Source of the DNA: SABI01 sp964453215
GTDB lineage: Bacteria > Spirochaetota > Spirochaetia > Sphaerochaetales > Sphaerochaetaceae
Assembly: GCA_964453215.1 (NCBI GenBank)
Contig: CAYVRR010000097.1
Coordinates: 1 to 7,208, forward strand
DNA length: 7,208 bases
Direction of reading: 5' to 3'
The notes below the pieces were generated by a model, which was given only the letters and a program-made list of their open reading frames with translations, had not been told where the DNA came from and did no database searches. Of this stretch, positions 1 through 6,055 are shown piece by piece; the first letter of the stretch is position 1; each line of letters starts with the position of its first letter. Position numbers and translations under genes: made by a program.

Positions 1-44
1 TCTTTGTCGATGGGCGTTGTTGCATTGTAATCAAGATAGATCAT
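1..44 (-). CDS. Cysteine desulfurase, NifS/IscS family (N-terminus only)
   Basis: Only the first 14 codons are in the window and the gene runs off the left edge. They read MIYLDYNATTPIDK, the signature N-terminus of PLP-dependent class V cysteine desulfurases (YLDxNATTP). These enzymes take sulfur from cysteine for Fe-S cluster assembly or tRNA thiolation. The ATG at 44-42 is supported by a GGGAGG Shine-Dalgarno at 57-52, seven bases upstream. A TATAAT -10 box lies further upstream on the same strand, so the gene may have its own promoter. Which member of the family it is (NifS, IscS, SufS-like or a tRNA-sulfur enzyme) cannot be decided from 14 residues. It lies just downstream of the rlmD remnant on the same strand and is probably the core-genome neighbour on this side. 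Confidence 0.8.
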   Translation of the reverse strand, partial: MIYLDYNATTPIDK

Positions 45-75
45 CGTGGTGCCTCCCGGTTTTCCCTCAAGGGAT

Positions 76-81
76 ATTATA
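76..81 (-). promoter_or_regulatory. Putative -10 box of the cysteine desulfurase gene
   Basis: The minus strand reads a perfect TATAAT, about 31 bases before the desulfurase start codon. There is no convincing -35 box at 16-18 bp upstream (the best candidates are poor matches to TTGACA), so this is a moderate call from the -10 element alone. Confidence 0.4.
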
Positions 82-137
82 GGTAGCATACCATGAACTA
101 CTTCGTTAGACATCTAGTAGAGAATCTATCTCCCAGA

Positions 138-230
138 CTATTCACCCATGCTCTCCAGCAACACAACCGTCTCCACATGCCTGGTATGGGGGAACATGTC
201 CACTGGCTGGATGCCCTTCGCTTCGAGGGG
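138..230 (-). pseudogene. rlmD: Remnant of the 3' end of an rlmD/rumA-type rRNA methyltransferase gene
   Basis: Read on the minus strand, this stretch encodes ...EAKGIQPVDMFPHTRHVE... followed by TVVLLESMGE and a TAG stop at 140-138. PVDMFPHTxHVE is the conserved C-terminus of the TrmA/RlmD family of SAM-dependent uracil-C5 RNA methyltransferases. Nothing else of the roughly 400-residue enzyme is present, and no start codon or ribosome-binding site precedes it, so it is a fragment. Bases 151-206 match the end of the rlmD gene at the right edge at 55 of 56 positions, but the last residues differ (ESMGE here, ERF there). A nearby segment in another frame, reading DVLFLDSPRSEG at about 270-235, resembles family motif IV (DPPRxG). 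That suggests the fragment once extended further and suffered a deletion with a frameshift. Confidence 0.75.
151..206. repeat. Left copy of a 56-bp direct repeat (rlmD 3' end)
   Basis: This 56-bp segment recurs in the same orientation at 7153-7208 with a single mismatch (G at 158, A at 7160). The identity stops abruptly on the side toward the stop codon and is cut off by the window edge on the other side, so the true repeat may be longer. It is the coding sequence for the methyltransferase C-terminus, and may be an attachment-site duplication or a gene-fragment duplication. Confidence 0.9.
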
Positions 231-402
231 AATCGAGGAAGAGCACATCACAGCTCTGCTTCTCTTTTGCCATCGACTGCATACCAGGATTGTTCAACAT
301 GTCCAGGGAAGAAAGCGCTCTTTGCAAATAAGGGAGGCTATCCCCATACCTCTTCATATATAGCATATACCAGCACTGGTTGTGAGCTATGATTGGAATC
401 AA
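231..402 (-). pseudogene. Degenerate coding fragment with a TPR-like stretch
   Basis: An open frame on the minus strand starts at 402 and runs into the rlmD remnant out of frame with it. The segment WYMLYMKRYGDSLPYLQRAL has the spacing of one tetratricopeptide repeat (an aromatic residue near the start, then Y-G-slot residues and a Lp-Y-AL ending). It is followed by DVLFLDSPRSEG, which could be either the end of the same gene or rlmD motif IV. There is no good Shine-Dalgarno before the ATG and only one repeat is visible. I read it as a piece of a broken gene next to the rlmD fragment rather than a functional protein. Assignment to the TPR family is an inference from one repeat. Confidence 0.3.
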
Positions 403-469
403 ATCATCGGATTACTACACCGACAAGCTCAGCATTGGGTGCAGATTTGTGTACAGTAATCTTATTTTG

Positions 470-498
470 TTGACAAGACTGTGAAATGATTATATATG
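470..498 (+). promoter_or_regulatory. Promoter of the TetR-family gene
   Basis: A perfect -35 box TTGACA (470-475) is followed after 17 bases by TATATG (493-498). The alternative TATATA at 491-496 would give 15 bp. The expected transcription start falls at about 505, inside the dyad at 502-522, which is the position where a bound repressor would block initiation. Confidence 0.7.
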
Positions 499-501
499 GT
501 A

Positions 502-522
502 AGTGTTAAAAAAATAAACACT
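502..522. promoter_or_regulatory. Probable TetR operator 1 (autoregulatory)
   Basis: The half-sites AGTGT (502-506) and ACACT (518-522) form a dyad with an 11-base A/T-rich spacer. The spacer also pairs at its ends, giving AGTGTT/AACACT arms. The right half continues as ACACTGTTC, identical to the right half of the dyad at 2188-2230; the left half is a weaker match outside the core. Its overlap with the predicted transcription start of the adjacent TetR gene supports autorepression. Confidence 0.65.
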
Positions 523-540
523 GTTCAACAAGGAGCAATC

Positions 541-1188
541 ATGTCCACAAAAACCAGAAGGGAACGGGATACCCAAAAAATGAAGGACGACATACTCGCT
601 GCTGCACGAGAGATATTCGAACAAGAAGGATTTGAAAGCATCTCCATAAGAAAGATAGCCAAAAAAATTGAATACACACCATCTATAATCTACCATTATT
701 TTTCAAACAAGGAGGAAATATTAGATCATCTGTTGGAAAATGGCTATCGAAAATTGACATCCTCCCTTGCCTTGTCAAAAATGGCTTCACCCGATCCTGT
801 GAACAGGCTTAGAGTCATGACGCGTACCTATATTGAAGAGGCTCTTAAAATCCCAGAAGAATTTGTAATCGTTCATATGGACAGCTCCCCAAACGTGACA
901 AAGCATACTTCATTTCTTTTCAAGGGTTCCTCAGAAAAAAGACAAGCAATACATATGATCAAAGAGTGTATCACCGAGATGTATCCCCAAAGCGCGTGGA
1001 GTGAAGACGAAGTAGAATTAACCGCCCAATCGATAGCGGCTGCAACCATAGGCCTTACGCTCAAACTCATTGCTGAAAAGGATATCGAAGAAACTCAGAA
1101 GGAGAAGATTATCGCTCACTTTTCCGATGTAATGGTAATACATATGGCAACACAAGCCCCCAAAGAGGAACAGACCTACAGATCCTGA
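541..1188 (+). CDS. TetR/AcrR-family transcriptional regulator
   Basis: This 215-residue protein has the usual length and layout of a TetR-family dimeric repressor. The N-terminal DNA-binding domain spans roughly residues 12-62: ILAAAREIFEQEGFESISI, then a helix-turn-helix in RKIAKKIEYTPSIIYHYF, then the typical SNKEEILDHLLE. The remainder is an all-helical ligand-binding and dimerisation domain whose ligand cannot be read. The ATG at 541 is chosen over an upstream in-frame ATG at 496 because AAGGAG (530-535) lies five bases before it and because 496 falls in the promoter and operator. The dyad at 502-522 suggests autoregulation, and the second copy at 2188-2230 suggests one further target. 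No efflux pump or dehydrogenase, the usual partners of such regulators, is next to it. Confidence 0.92.
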   Translation: MSTKTRRERDTQKMKDDILAAAREIFEQEGFESISIRKIAKKIEYTPSIIYHYFSNKEEILDHLLENGYRKLTSSLALSKMASPDPVNRLRVMTRTYIEEALKIPEEFVIVHMDSSPNVTKHTSFLFKGSSEKRQAIHMIKECITEMYPQSAWSEDEVELTAQSIAAATIGLTLKLIAEKDIEETQKEKIIAHFSDVMVIHMATQAPKEEQTYRS

Positions 1189-2165
1189 GCGGATTCACCT
1201 CGGGGAGTTCTGCTGTACATACCAATCTCTACCATACGTTTCTGTTACTCTTGACGATTCAATACGGCTCGAGTGTCTTATCATCACCATTAGGGCAGAT
1301 ACCCTTTGGGCATCTGGAATTTCTCTGCTTCACTTCTCATAGATCATTTTTTCTGAACCATTCACATGCACCAATACCGACGAAGAAATATATTTTGTGC
1401 GTGAGTTTTAGGACGGCGACAGGAAAACTAAGGGCTACGTAGACAAGGGAAATGCTAGCGTGAATACAGGTAATCTCAATTGCCTACAGCATGTAGGACT
1501 CCGTTCCATCGGTAATCATTCACCAGAATGCCAAGGCTACCCATCTTCATTAAAGAAGTATCATTTCACATGAAAGAATCTGTGTTCACATCCCTTGGGC
1601 ACCTGATGAGAATTCTTGTGTACTTGCTATAAGGGGAAACTACCGTTCGAAGCATACGTATCAAGTTCTTTTCGAATCCTTTGGTGCCAGTACAATACCA
1701 CATCCAACCTATTTCAAAAAATACTGTTCAAAGAAATTTGGCAATCCGTGGCATGCATCAGCATAGTATGATGGCAAAGATAATAAGGACAAGCATTTAC
1801 AAACAATCCCATCCACTTTGTTTCAAGAAAAACACATTCGAGGCAGGTTTGTATGTTTCTTGTAGCTAGGCTTCCCACTGATAATCCCAGTATTTTGGGG
1901 ATATTCGGTTGCCACACATCATCGTTGCCTTGAAATGATTACACGCTACTAGCAATCCCATCTTACTTGAGTAGGGAGAAGAAACATTACCTATCCCCCT
2001 CCCAAAAAAAATAATTCGTTTTAAGTAAGCAAATAATAATTATAATGAATGAGCTGAGGAGCAAAAATTCGGCTTCTTGGGGGAAAGGAAATGGCTGTTT
2101 TCAGAAGCCTAGATTTCAGTCACGGGTAAGACAGAATATTTTTGAAATATTTTTCTGGAGAAGTA
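1189..2165. other. Gene-poor stretch between the TetR gene and its second operator
   Basis: About 1 kb has no open frame longer than roughly 70 codons on either strand. None of the short frames has a recognisable domain or a good ribosome-binding site. I see no tRNA, CRISPR repeat or IS terminal inverted repeat. A half-site resembling the TetR operator (ATACTGTTC, 1721-1729) has no partner half at the right distance. The minus strand around 1200-1400 has several open stretches separated by single stops in alternate frames, which may be the ruins of a gene, but I could not assign a family. Confidence 0.5.
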
Positions 2166-2193
2166 TTGACAAAAGGAAGGATTGGTATTAAAT
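2166..2193 (+). promoter_or_regulatory. Promoter with overlapping TetR-type operator
   Basis: A perfect TTGACA (2166-2171) is followed after 16 bases by TTAAAT (2188-2193), a 4-of-6 match to the -10 consensus; TAAATA at 17 bp is an alternative. The -10 element lies at the edge of the dyad at 2188-2230. The distance from the -35 box to the AGTGT half-site (27 bases) is within one base of that in the TetR promoter (26 bases), so the two control regions share an architecture. Confidence 0.6.
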
Positions 2194-2230
2194 AGAACAG
2201 TGTAAAATATTTTAACACTGTTCTATTTAA
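2188..2230. promoter_or_regulatory. Probable TetR operator 2, long perfect dyad
   Basis: Two 16-bp arms (2188-2203 and 2215-2230) are exact reverse complements, separated by 11 A/T-rich bases. The core, GAACAGTGT then 11 bases then ACACTGTTC, repeats the half-site and spacing of the dyad in front of the TetR gene. On RNA it could also form a hairpin, but it has no T-tract placed as in a terminator and it overlaps a promoter, so an operator is the better reading. Confidence 0.7.
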
Positions 2231-2285
2231 AAAAGAATAGGACTGCTTGGAACATGAAATTCATTGGAAAAAAGGAGGTACCCTC

Positions 2286-2507
2286 ATGTACACAGCTAAA
2301 TTTGATTATGAACGTCACAGAGAGCAATTACAGCCAGGATTTCACCTGGAATCCTTCTGTAGAACTGAGGGAGTCGATTCTGACTACCTTGGGTACAAGA
2401 TATCAGATTCCATCCACAGGCGTTTCTTTCTTGAACGTCTCAGTGCAAAGACCAGGGGTATACTCATGAGCATATCTCTCGCCATCTCTCGGACTTCCAG
2501 ACTATAG
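2286..2507 (+). CDS. Short orphan ORF behind the TetR-type operator (possibly a truncated gene)
   Basis: This 73-residue frame starts at an ATG placed seven bases after an AAGGAGG (2272-2278), the best ribosome-binding site in the window. It lies about 55 bases after the dyad at 2188-2230, so it is the likely target of the TetR regulator. The N-terminal half (FHLESFCRTEGVDSDYL, residues about 17-33) vaguely resembles the small helix-turn-helix of IS66-type accessory proteins (SxxxFCxxEGV). The C-terminal half after about residue 40 looks like unselected sequence. I suspect a gene whose 3' part was lost, leaving promoter, operator and start. It could instead be a genuine small protein. No function can be assigned. 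Confidence 0.4.
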   Translation: MYTAKFDYERHREQLQPGFHLESFCRTEGVDSDYLGYKISDSIHRRFFLERLSAKTRGILMSISLAISRTSRL

Positions 2508-2690
2508 ACCGCCAACAGGAGTATAGGTAGCAGATACTTGTTTCCTAGTCCTAAGCAAGGGTGTGTGTCAGTATGAACGATTAGGGACTTCACACGTTAG
2601 GAATAGAGATAATTATCATAAAGACAACGTTTTATAGCCTCAAAAAATAGTAACCATTTTTCTCATTGATACAATTCTTGCAAACCAAAC

Positions 2691-2708
2691 AGGATGAGTA
2701 TTCATCCT
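2691..2708. promoter_or_regulatory. Small dyad upstream of the exported-protein gene
   Basis: AGGATGA (2691-2697) and TCATCCT (2702-2708) are exact reverse complements around a 4-base centre, 27 bases before the start codon of the following gene. It could be an operator or a 5'-UTR stem-loop. It does not resemble the TetR-type dyads. No clear promoter could be picked nearby. Confidence 0.3.
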
Positions 2709-2734
2709 CATTTTATACACACATAGGTACCAGT

Positions 2735-3310
2735 ATGAAATTCACAAAAAAAAGTCTTGTCTGTCTCATTCTCATTGTCTTCGCTCTTTCCAACATCGGA
2801 GCTGCAGTTACATGGGAGCCGTATCTTGGTTTCAGCAAGGGGAAAGCTAAAATCAAGGAAGAAAGAATACCATTTCTTGAACTATCCTTGGGAACCACCC
2901 TTGGCGAAAGAGGAGCAATCGAAATATTCCTTATGGGCCAATCACTTTCGGGGGTTCCTCAGAAGCCTTGTGCAATGACAAGCACAACGACAGAAAACCC
3001 CTTTGCTCTGATGGCAGGAATTAAGGCCAGTATGGCATTTTTCAAAGATGCAACCCTCAATCCAATGGTGCAAGCAAGTATTGGAAACATGATTCTGACT
3101 AACGCTGAATCACTTGAAAGCAAAAAAGATTTCACTTTGTTCTTCTTCAGTAGCATTGCTACAGGATTTGAGCTGAACATTTTCGATTCATTCAAGATAC
3201 TCATTCTCTCTGGATATCGTTTTGCTCCTCATGATCAAGTCTTATGCATTGAAAGCAATTTACTCTCGTCCAAGTTCAGTTCAATAAGCTTCAGGGCACA
3301 CCTGAATTAA
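2735..3310 (+). CDS. Exported protein, possibly a small outer-membrane beta-barrel
   Basis: The 191-residue product begins with a clear Sec signal peptide: MKFTKK, a hydrophobic core LVCLILIVFAL, and a likely signal peptidase I site after NIGA (about residue 23). The mature part starts VTWEPYLGFSKGKAK and contains several short stretches of alternating hydrophobic and polar residues (for example around residues 45-70, 85-110, 130-150 and 160-190), as expected of beta-strands in an 8-stranded barrel. The C-terminus, SFRAHLN, lacks the terminal aromatic residue usual for BAM substrates. I recognise no family. The ATG at 2735 is chosen because it begins the signal peptide; the open frame extends upstream to 2666, but those residues would spoil the signal. 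The ribosome-binding site is weak. It stands alone on this strand and converges on the amidohydrolase operon. Confidence 0.7.
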   Translation: MKFTKKSLVCLILIVFALSNIGAAVTWEPYLGFSKGKAKIKEERIPFLELSLGTTLGERGAIEIFLMGQSLSGVPQKPCAMTSTTTENPFALMAGIKASMAFFKDATLNPMVQASIGNMILTNAESLESKKDFTLFFFSSIATGFELNIFDSFKILILSGYRFAPHDQVLCIESNLLSSKFSSISFRAHLN

Positions 3311-3314
3311 TTCC

Positions 3315-3341
3315 CATGGCCACCTGCATGCAGGTGGCATG
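3315..3341 (+). terminator. Strong hairpin after the exported-protein gene, probable terminator
   Basis: GCCACCTG (3319-3326) pairs perfectly with CAGGTGGC (3331-3338) around a CATG loop, and three more pairs form beyond a bulged G at 3318. It begins five bases after the stop codon at 3310 and lies between convergent genes. The downstream T-rich part (TGTTTCT) is short and interrupted on the plus strand and absent on the minus strand, so it would act mainly on the plus-strand gene. Confidence 0.55.
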
Positions 3342-3478
3342 CCTGTTTCTCAACCACACATGAACTAAAACTGAAAAACAGCCTTTCTGAGAAAAACCAT
3401 GAGCAGGGCGGAAGACTTTTGTTCATATCCAAAGGGATTTGGTGACAGGGTGATGAAAGGTCGTTCTTGAGTACTATG

Positions 3479-4363
3479 CTAAGGTTCAAGGGAGCCTTTC
3501 ATTTTCTCATACATTCGTATACCTGCCTTGATATCAGGTTTCAATATCAGCTTTCTGAATAGGAAATTACCCCTATTCAAGTCATCACCATAAAATCGAA
3601 TTGATTTTGTTTGCCTTTTGGGCATGAGCTCGATATCCATACCAATTGCTTCCTGTACAGGGGAGGGAAGAGAAGTTCCACTACTACTATAGATTTTGGA
3701 CAATCCATTCAGGCGAAACCCTGCCTTGATCATCATATTTCCAGTTTTCCCCAGCATGGGATCCATTTTCCCAATGCAGTTGACATATACAACGGGTACC
3801 CCAAAGGCCTCTACATAGGTGTTGCACAAATACTCATTTGCTCGTCTCTCACCTTCCAGATCAGATGGGTCATGGGGAGACCCGTGGGGAAACAGAATCA
3901 GAGAAACTGCATGGTCCTTGATATTCTCATAAAAATGTCTTCGTCGTGAATCATAACAGATGCCAACAGCTACATCACCAAAGGGAGTGGGTATCATGCT
4001 AGTGAAATTCCCTCGTTTAAAAACATACGACTCACCTTCACTTTTTCTCACTACACCATGCACCTTATGTTTGTCAGCGACCAGATAGGAATTGAAGAAG
4101 TCACCTGCATTTTTTTCCACAAATCCCACTGCGACGCATGTGTTGAATTTTTTTGCAATCCCCATAGCCCACTGTGAAGTCATCTGGCAATTCAAATCGG
4201 CACATTCCCAAACGGTCGTGTTTCCCATATAGCTACAGAGGGAGAGCTCAGGCAGGACAATCAGATCAGGGCGTTCCAACGTTGCAACGAGCGATTCAAT
4301 ATATGCCTTCCTTTGCTCGAGTCCTTTGATGTCATTGTTTAGTTCCAATGCAAATATTCGCAT
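3479..4363 (-). CDS. Carbon-nitrogen hydrolase (nitrilase superfamily)
   Basis: The 294-residue product has the catalytic triad of the nitrilase/amidase superfamily: Glu39 in LIVLPELSL, Lys107 in VVRKSEGES, and the nucleophile Cys136 in VAVGICYDSRR, in the usual order and spacing. The family hydrolyses non-peptide C-N bonds (amides, carbamoyl groups, rarely nitriles) in cytosolic oligomers. It also has the FPHGSP segment after the cysteine, where many members have FP(A/N/H)G or similar. The substrate cannot be read; the final 60 residues are not typical of any subfamily I know. The start is fixed by AGGGAGGG (4378-4371), seven bases before the ATG. It is the last gene of a four-gene operon, 52 bases after the CPBP protease gene with no terminator between. 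Confidence 0.88.
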   Translation of the reverse strand: MRIFALELNNDIKGLEQRKAYIESLVATLERPDLIVLPELSLCSYMGNTTVWECADLNCQMTSQWAMGIAKKFNTCVAVGFVEKNAGDFFNSYLVADKHKVHGVVRKSEGESYVFKRGNFTSMIPTPFGDVAVGICYDSRRRHFYENIKDHAVSLILFPHGSPHDPSDLEGERRANEYLCNTYVEAFGVPVVYVNCIGKMDPMLGKTGNMMIKAGFRLNGLSKIYSSSGTSLPSPVQEAIGMDIELMPKRQTKSIRFYGDDLNRGNFLFRKLILKPDIKAGIRMYEKMKGSLEP

Positions 4364-4415
4364 GAATACACCCTCCCTGTGAAATTTCTGGATACATGTC
4401 TTGTCTGCACCTCAT

Positions 4416-5156
4416 TCAGGAAAATAAGGAGACAAACACATATCCTCCACCAACCATCAGGACGTTGCTGAAGCTATGCATAAGCATTGGGTATAGGATA
4501 CTTTTGCTTTTTTGGTACACTATCCCTTGTATTGTTCCAAGTACAAACGCATACATCACCTGAAAGAAATCCGCTTCGAATGTATACGGTAGCAATGACC
4601 AATGGGTATGTGCAATCGCAAATAATGCCGATGCCAGCAACACCTCCAAAGTAACATTGCCCTTGATCACAACACTCTGCCCAAATGCGTACGTCAGAAG
4701 AACGATGGGAAGAGCTCGGAATAGGATCTCTTCTGCCGGGCCACTTAACAATAACTGGAAGCCCAAAGTTCCCAAGACATACCTTCCATTCAACGGGAAG
4801 GCATAGACAGGAAGTTGGTCGTTCATAGCCATAAGGGTGTGCTGAGCAATTGAGACCATTGCAAACACACCTGTAAAAACAGCTACGTACCGTATCCCTT
4901 TTTTTGTATCACCTAGTTGGAAATAGAACTCAAGATTCAGCAGTTTACCCAACACTAGAACAAGGGACATTGCAATGACCAACTGGACAGCATGATGTAT
5001 CGAAATCTCTGCGAAACTGTCGAAGGCATCAATTCCCTGATAAGGAATGGCACCAGCGATGACATGGCCAACCTTTCCCAGATAAACCTGCATACACAGC
5101 AATAGGATGAATGTGAGACAACCAAAGGCTACTCTGTGGTATGTATATGATTTCAT
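4416..5156 (-). CDS. CPBP/CAAX-type intramembrane metalloprotease
   Basis: This 246-residue polytopic membrane protein carries all three motifs of the CPBP (Abi/CAAX prenyl endopeptidase-like) family: GPAEEILFR (Glu142, Glu143, Arg147), FAIAHTHW (His183) and HSFSNV (His227, Asn231). Glutamate and histidine side chains of these motifs form the active centre of the family's glutamate proteases. Bacterial relatives act in bacteriocin immunity and maturation, in processing of membrane peptides, or are uncharacterised. About seven membrane segments are visible. The start is taken at ATG 5156 (MKSYTYHRV) because GGAGG (5169-5165) is eight bases upstream; a TTG at 5174 opens the same frame but lies across that ribosome-binding site. 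It starts 31 bases after the preceding membrane-protein gene and is clearly in the same operon. Confidence 0.88.
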   Translation of the reverse strand: MKSYTYHRVAFGCLTFILLLCMQVYLGKVGHVIAGAIPYQGIDAFDSFAEISIHHAVQLVIAMSLVLVLGKLLNLEFYFQLGDTKKGIRYVAVFTGVFAMVSIAQHTLMAMNDQLPVYAFPLNGRYVLGTLGFQLLLSGPAEEILFRALPIVLLTYAFGQSVVIKGNVTLEVLLASALFAIAHTHWSLLPYTFEADFFQVMYAFVLGTIQGIVYQKSKSILYPMLMHSFSNVLMVGGGYVFVSLFS

Positions 5157-5187
5157 ATAGCAGACCTCCACCAAGTTTATCGTGCAT

Positions 5188-6024
5188 TTACCGCTTTGTG
5201 GATGTATCTTGAAATTCCCTTTTGGGAATGATTATCAAGTATGTACCAAAGGCTACAAGTGCGGCATCAAGTATGATTCGTACCAGCACATCTGCAATAT
5301 ACCCAGAAAACAGAAGTGGCATAAAAACAAGGAATACCGCCCAATTCATCCCAAAAATCAAAAACCCAAATCTCATAGCCCTCTGTTTCAGAGAGCTCCC
5401 CTGTAGCTTGGCTCCTACCAAAACATATGATGCCCCAATTGAGATACCCATCATGAGTGTCCATACGAATGTTTGCAAAGGCATATCCTGGATGCCTGAT
5501 CGAATCATCCCTGATGCATAAGCGATATATCTCCCAACCAAAAACAACCCTGCTAAAATCAGTACCGCTTGCATTTTTTTCCCTAGAGAAAATTTTACTG
5601 AAGCTGTCTCTGTCTTTTCTCCAGGTTGCAGCAAGCTCAACAATACACCTAGCAAAAATACAGGTATCGCATCACTGAGACCAACGACAAATTCGTTGAT
5701 GAAGGAATGACCAAACAAGGGTACTCCCTCAAGCATGCCCATGGTCCAGAGAAGTGCGATCGCTATCCCATATCGCAAACCTTTCCTTACACCTTCTCCA
5801 GGTATCACATCCCTGATGTGCAAAAAGACAATCGCAACAACAGAAAAAGCAAACAAGGCCCAAAGAGATGCAGTAATCTCTGTCCCAAGTATCGTAGCAA
5901 ATATGCTGGGTTCGGGGTCCCTTGGCAAAGTTCCGTATGAGCTTGTAGCAACATGCAATGCAACATCAAGGAATACACAACCCAATACTATTGAAATAAC
6001 TATTATCTTCTTAGTATTTTTCAT
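5188..6024 (-). CDS. Multi-pass integral membrane protein of unknown function
   Basis: This 278-residue protein has about eight hydrophobic segments, at roughly residues 5-25, 45-70, 82-103, 110-132, 150-170, 187-207, 215-238 and 243-265, with short charged loops such as HIRDVIPGEGVRKG and LLQPGEKTETAS. I recognise no transporter signature, ATPase or protease motif. The ATG at 6024 (MKNTKKIIVIS) is chosen because AGGTGT (6037-6032) precedes it and it gives a proper lysine-rich N-terminus. The longer frame to 6138 would overlap the regulator gene and add a non-membrane tail. It begins 31 bases after the MarR stop codon and is followed 31 bases later by the CPBP protease. Its place between regulator and protease suggests that it is the protease's partner or the regulated membrane component. 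Confidence 0.8.
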   Translation of the reverse strand: MKNTKKIIVISIVLGCVFLDVALHVATSSYGTLPRDPEPSIFATILGTEITASLWALFAFSVVAIVFLHIRDVIPGEGVRKGLRYGIAIALLWTMGMLEGVPLFGHSFINEFVVGLSDAIPVFLLGVLLSLLQPGEKTETASVKFSLGKKMQAVLILAGLFLVGRYIAYASGMIRSGIQDMPLQTFVWTLMMGISIGASYVLVGAKLQGSSLKQRAMRFGFLIFGMNWAVFLVFMPLLFSGYIADVLVRIILDAALVAFGTYLIIIPKREFQDTSTKR

Positions 6025-6055
6025 ATATCTGACACCTATTGCAGAGTTTGTAGTC

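Noticed and set aside
93..392. Plus-strand open frame of 99 codons over the rlmD remnant
   Set aside because: It is antisense to sequence whose minus strand encodes the conserved methyltransferase C-terminus, with no plausible ribosome-binding site.
1721..1729. ATACTGTTC, similar to half of the TetR operator
   Set aside because: No matching half-site at the 11-base spacing and no promoter alongside.
2071..2109. GGCTTCT and AGAAGCC inverted repeat
   Set aside because: Seven-base arms with a 25-base loop, no T-tract and no gene end nearby; likely chance.
2608..2617. GATAATTATC palindrome, partly like a Fur box
   Set aside because: Only 10 bp, without the third hexamer of a Fur site and in A/T-rich DNA where such palindromes are expected.
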